Shown piece after piece: positions 63,263 through 64,000 of a stretch of DNA of 64,000 nucleotides. A program made the translations under genes and the position numbers. The notes under the pieces were generated by a model. That model worked only from the letters and a program-made list of their open reading frames with translations, did no database searches and was not told the origin of the DNA. The stretch comes from Dehalococcoidia bacterium (GTDB lineage Bacteria > Chloroflexota > Dehalococcoidia > Lucifugimonadales > SHYT01): positions 1 through 64,000 of the forward strand of contig SHXZ01000009.1 in the NCBI GenBank assembly GCA_009693045.1, given 5' to 3'. Numbering within the stretch: position 1 is the first letter of the stretch; each line of letters starts with the position of its first letter.

Positions 63263-63625
63263 ATGGCCATGCTCATGTTTGAAGTAGAAGAAAACCCCAA
63301 CTGCGAAGGGATGCCCCAGCTCATCTTCAACACCCTCGCCGACGTGCGGCAGGTCAGCCATGTCAAGGCCGCGCGCACCGGCGGCCAGACGACCTTTCAC
63401 CGCATCACGGGCTGGTCAAGCGCGGGTGGCGGGACCCCCTCCACGGCTTACGTCGTCAAGATTGAGGAATCAGGCTCAGGCGTCGGCTGGCTCGTATACG
63501 GTGGCGACTGGGGAGTTCGCCTCATGCCGCCCGTGGTCACCGAGGCGTGGGATCTCGCCAGCAAGACCCAGTGGGGCGAGCCATACCTCCTCCTGAACGA
63601 CGAGTCCGACGTGCGGTACGCGTAG
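63263..63625 (+). CDS. Hypothetical protein
   Basis: A 120-residue protein starting MAMLMFEVEENPNCEGMPQL with GAGAGGTG about 7 bases upstream. The centre has a strand-rich pattern (AYVVKIEESGSGVGWLVYGG) and the end is acidic (LLLNDESDVRYA). No membrane helix or known motif is seen. Codon use matches the neighbours. It lies alone between the iron transporter and a lipoprotein gene. Confidence 0.6.
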   Translation: MAMLMFEVEENPNCEGMPQLIFNTLADVRQVSHVKAARTGGQTTFHRITGWSSAGGGTPSTAYVVKIEESGSGVGWLVYGGDWGVRLMPPVVTEAWDLASKTQWGEPYLLLNDESDVRYA

Positions 63626-63784
63626 GACCTCAGCTATAGTCTCGTACCTTGCTCAGACATCTGTGCGTGCCTACACAAGTTTTGAAGGCCCGTAAACAGA
63701 TGCCAACATTCGCGTCGCCGCTGAGATGATGGGGTCCTCTCCGCAACAATAGGGATTCAGGGAGAGGTGGGTGGCGAGGGTTCG

Positions 63785-63812
63785 GTAGGGGCGCACCGCC
63801 GTGCGCTCCTAC
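63785..63812. repeat. GTAGGGGCG-family hairpin
   Basis: GTAGGGGCGCAC and GTGCGCTCCTAC pair with one mismatch around CGCC, closely like the hairpin at 6282-6313. Confidence 0.7.
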
Positions 63813-63886
63813 ATTCTGTGCGTACGGACGTCTCGCGCTTGCTGCCGCCGGCATTCGCTGTGAAGGGTGCAACGCCGCGCCCTGCC

Positions 63887-63895
63887 TGCTACAAT
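63887..63895 (+). promoter_or_regulatory. Extended -10 promoter of the last gene
   Basis: TGCTACAAT, 27 bases before ATG 63923; the leader carries GGGGGTGATC, almost a perfect match to the 16S anti-SD. Confidence 0.65.
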
Positions 63896-63922
63896 AGTCC
63901 GAGCCTTTTCGGGGGTGATCAG

Positions 63923-64000
63923 ATGACCGTAAGACGCCTTTCTCCAAAGTGGCCCGTATTGGTCCTCCTGATGGTCGTCGCTCTCGCCGTCGCCTGCGGC
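63923..64000 (+). CDS. Lipoprotein, 3'-truncated by the window edge
   Basis: Only 26 residues are visible: MTVRRLSPKWPV, then a hydrophobic segment ending ALAVACG. This is a lipoprotein signal peptide with Cys25 as the likely acylated residue. A strong ribosome site (GGGGGTGATC, 3 bases before ATG) and an extended -10 promoter support the start. The mature protein lies outside the window, so its function cannot be judged; a solute-binding protein is a common possibility. Confidence 0.7.
   Translation, partial: MTVRRLSPKWPVLVLLMVVALAVACG

Noticed and set aside
63099..63287. Small Cys-containing frame (RKTCGSCGSI) before the hypothetical gene
   Set aside because: No ribosome site, overlaps a better-supported start at 63263, and only one CxxC; not enough for a gene.

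Overview
The window is GC-rich (about 60-65 %) bacterial chromosome with densely packed genes on both strands, strong GGAGG-type ribosome binding sites and frequent ATG, GTG and TTG starts. The gene mix suggests a Chloroflexota bacterium, perhaps Dehalococcoidia-like: an Ycf45-like R3H ATPase beside tmk, PdxS/PdxT vitamin B6 synthesis, a class II-like IleRS behind a T-box, dodecin, a F420/FMN luciferase-like oxidoreductase, molybdenum hydroxylase subunits, a Gram-positive-type LexA operator and type IV prepilins. The assignment is inference from content; no rRNA or phylogenetic marker tree is available.

Layout. 1-5.1 kb: the 3' part of a large repeat-built, membrane-anchored surface protein, a small membrane protein, tRNA-Arg(TCT) and two prepilin genes plus a pilin remnant. 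5.3-11.3 kb: a crotonase-family enzyme, then a molybdenum hydroxylase locus split over both strands (large subunit on minus; 2Fe-2S, FAD and CoxG-like subunits on plus) with a HEPN-type gene pair between the two halves. 11.3-15.9 kb: a decaying region (nitrate-transporter remnant, methyltransferase remnant, molybdate-type ABC ATPase remnant) around an OmpR/PhoB-type regulator, surE and a glutaredoxin. 15.9-21.8 kb: minus-strand block tmk, R3H ATPase, GNAT-like gene, pdxT, pdxS, dodecin. 21.9-26.9 kb: copper nitrite reductase broken by an exact 20-bp tandem duplication, a BldC-like/zinc-ribbon gene, a PAS-LuxR regulator, a hydrolase remnant and a PIN-domain toxin pair. 26.9-37 kb: ileS with its T-box, MFS exporter, glutaredoxin, tilS, CNNM/CBS protein and LLM oxidoreductase. 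37-46 kb: formyltransferase, lexA with operator, zinc ribbon, CoA-binding protein, TPR protein, IscA-type protein, ygfZ, a lipoprotein, a metallothionein/merR pair (both damaged) and lipA. 46.6-57 kb: mscS-like channel, gltX, two tandem TauE/SafE permeases, beta-lactamase-fold hydrolase, YqeK-like HD phosphohydrolase, HIT protein and acyl-CoA synthetase. 57-64 kb: DtxR-family regulator next to a complete Fe(III) ABC transporter (fbpA-fbpB-fbpC order by function), a small unknown gene and the start of a lipoprotein gene.

Themes. (1) Several genes carry single lesions (one nonsense codon, one frameshift, one 20-bp duplication), and three of them (NarK-like, NirK, ModC-like) fit one pathway, nitrate/nitrite respiration. 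They could be real recent pseudogenes, phase-variable states or, for 1-nt indels, sequence errors. (2) Intergenic space is filled by a few dispersed palindromic repeat families; one copy sits inside the ileS T-box leader, one ends the TPR gene and one cuts the nitrate-transporter remnant. (3) Promoters can be read at several genes: extended -10 motifs of the form TGnTAnnnT, two of them only nine bases before the start codon (surE, gltX), which implies leaderless mRNAs. (4) Small accessory pairs (HEPN pair, PIN pair, metallothionein-MerR pair) have partners that I do not recognise or that look unusual; these are the best candidates for new biology. No CRISPR array, rRNA operon, transposase or prophage was seen.
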